Assembly (NCBI GenBank): GCA_019594305.1
Contig: JAFDTZ010000117.1
Location: 1 to 6,265, forward strand
From: Thermoplasmata archaeon
GTDB taxonomy: Archaea; Thermoplasmatota; Thermoplasmata; Halarchaeoplasmatales; Halarchaeoplasmataceae
Direction of reading: 5' to 3'
DNA length: 6,265 nt
This document shows, in pieces, positions 6,169 through 6,265 of the stretch. A model generated the notes under the pieces. It saw only the letters and a program-made list of their open reading frames with translations. It did no database searches and was not told the origin of the DNA. Both the position numbers and the translations under genes were made by a program. Each line of letters starts with the position of its first letter. The first letter of the stretch is position 1.

Positions 6169-6265
6169 TTAGTCATCCTTGACAATTATAACATAGGCGC
6201 GCCAGCCACGATATTTTTTGGGAGCATCGATCTTGGCTGAGTTTCCAAACGGGGTTATTATCTTC
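6169..6265 (-). CDS. C-terminal end of a DUF2080-like transposon-associated protein (5' partial)
   Basis: On the minus strand an open frame enters from the right edge and ends at TAA 6169-6171. It has no start codon in the window, so it is easy to miss. The 31 visible residues contain IITPFGNSAKIDAPKKYRGW followed by RAYVII and a VKDD end. The pattern PFGNSA-x-x-x-x-PKKY-x-G-x-x-x-Y-V is what I recall for DUF2080 proteins, small AbrB-like archaeal proteins commonly encoded by insertion elements next to a transposase. If correct, a transposase gene should lie just outside the window to the right. The alternative is a stand-alone AbrB-type antitoxin or regulator. Family recognition is from memory of the motif, and only about half of such a protein is visible. 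Confidence 0.65.
   Translation of the reverse strand, partial: KIITPFGNSAKIDAPKKYRGWRAYVIIVKDD

Overview
The window looks like chromosomal DNA from a euryarchaeon, plausibly Thermoplasmata-like, although the lineage is only a guess. Support comes from TATA-type promoters, two genes that appear to be translated leaderless, GGAGGT-type ribosome sites on internal operon genes, a UbiD-family decarboxylase of the archaeal size class, a COG2129-type phosphoesterase relative, a sequon-rich surface protein with one C-terminal membrane anchor, and the tail of an archaeal transposon-associated DUF2080-like protein. There are no rRNA or tRNA genes and no CRISPR array that I can see.

Layout. (1) Bases 2-745, plus strand: the 3' end of a surface protein with InlB-like repeats, an Ig/FnIII-like domain, a membrane anchor and an acidic tail. 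(2) Bases 760-1752, minus strand: purM (AIR synthetase), convergent with the surface protein. (3) Bases 1753-1846: a short divergent promoter region with one TATA-like box on each strand, each about 25-28 bases from its start codon. (4) Bases 1847-5040, plus strand: a tight three-gene operon of a degenerate metallophosphoesterase, a UbiD-family decarboxylase (candidate anhydromevalonate phosphate decarboxylase) and a Ste24-type M48 membrane protease. (5) Bases 5021-6039, minus strand: a two-gene unit of a small soluble protein of unknown function and a multi-pass membrane protein, coupled by an ATGA overlap; its 3' end overlaps the protease gene by 20 bases. (6) Bases 6040-6168: a promoter region with a TATA box inside an imperfect palindrome. 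(7) Bases 6169-6265, minus strand: the C-terminal end of a DUF2080-like protein, which suggests a mobile element entering from the right.

How the genes may work together. purM is ordinary purine biosynthesis. In the central operon, the UbiD enzyme plausibly serves the archaeal mevalonate route to isoprenoid lipids and the protease acts in the membrane. The first gene keeps the COG2129 fold signature but has lost almost every metal-binding residue, so it may be a regulator or scaffold and not an enzyme. The small-protein and membrane-protein pair is the least explained part of the window. I see no clearly new defence or mobile system; the points most worth a second look are the degenerate phosphoesterase, the uncharacterised coupled pair and the transposon edge.
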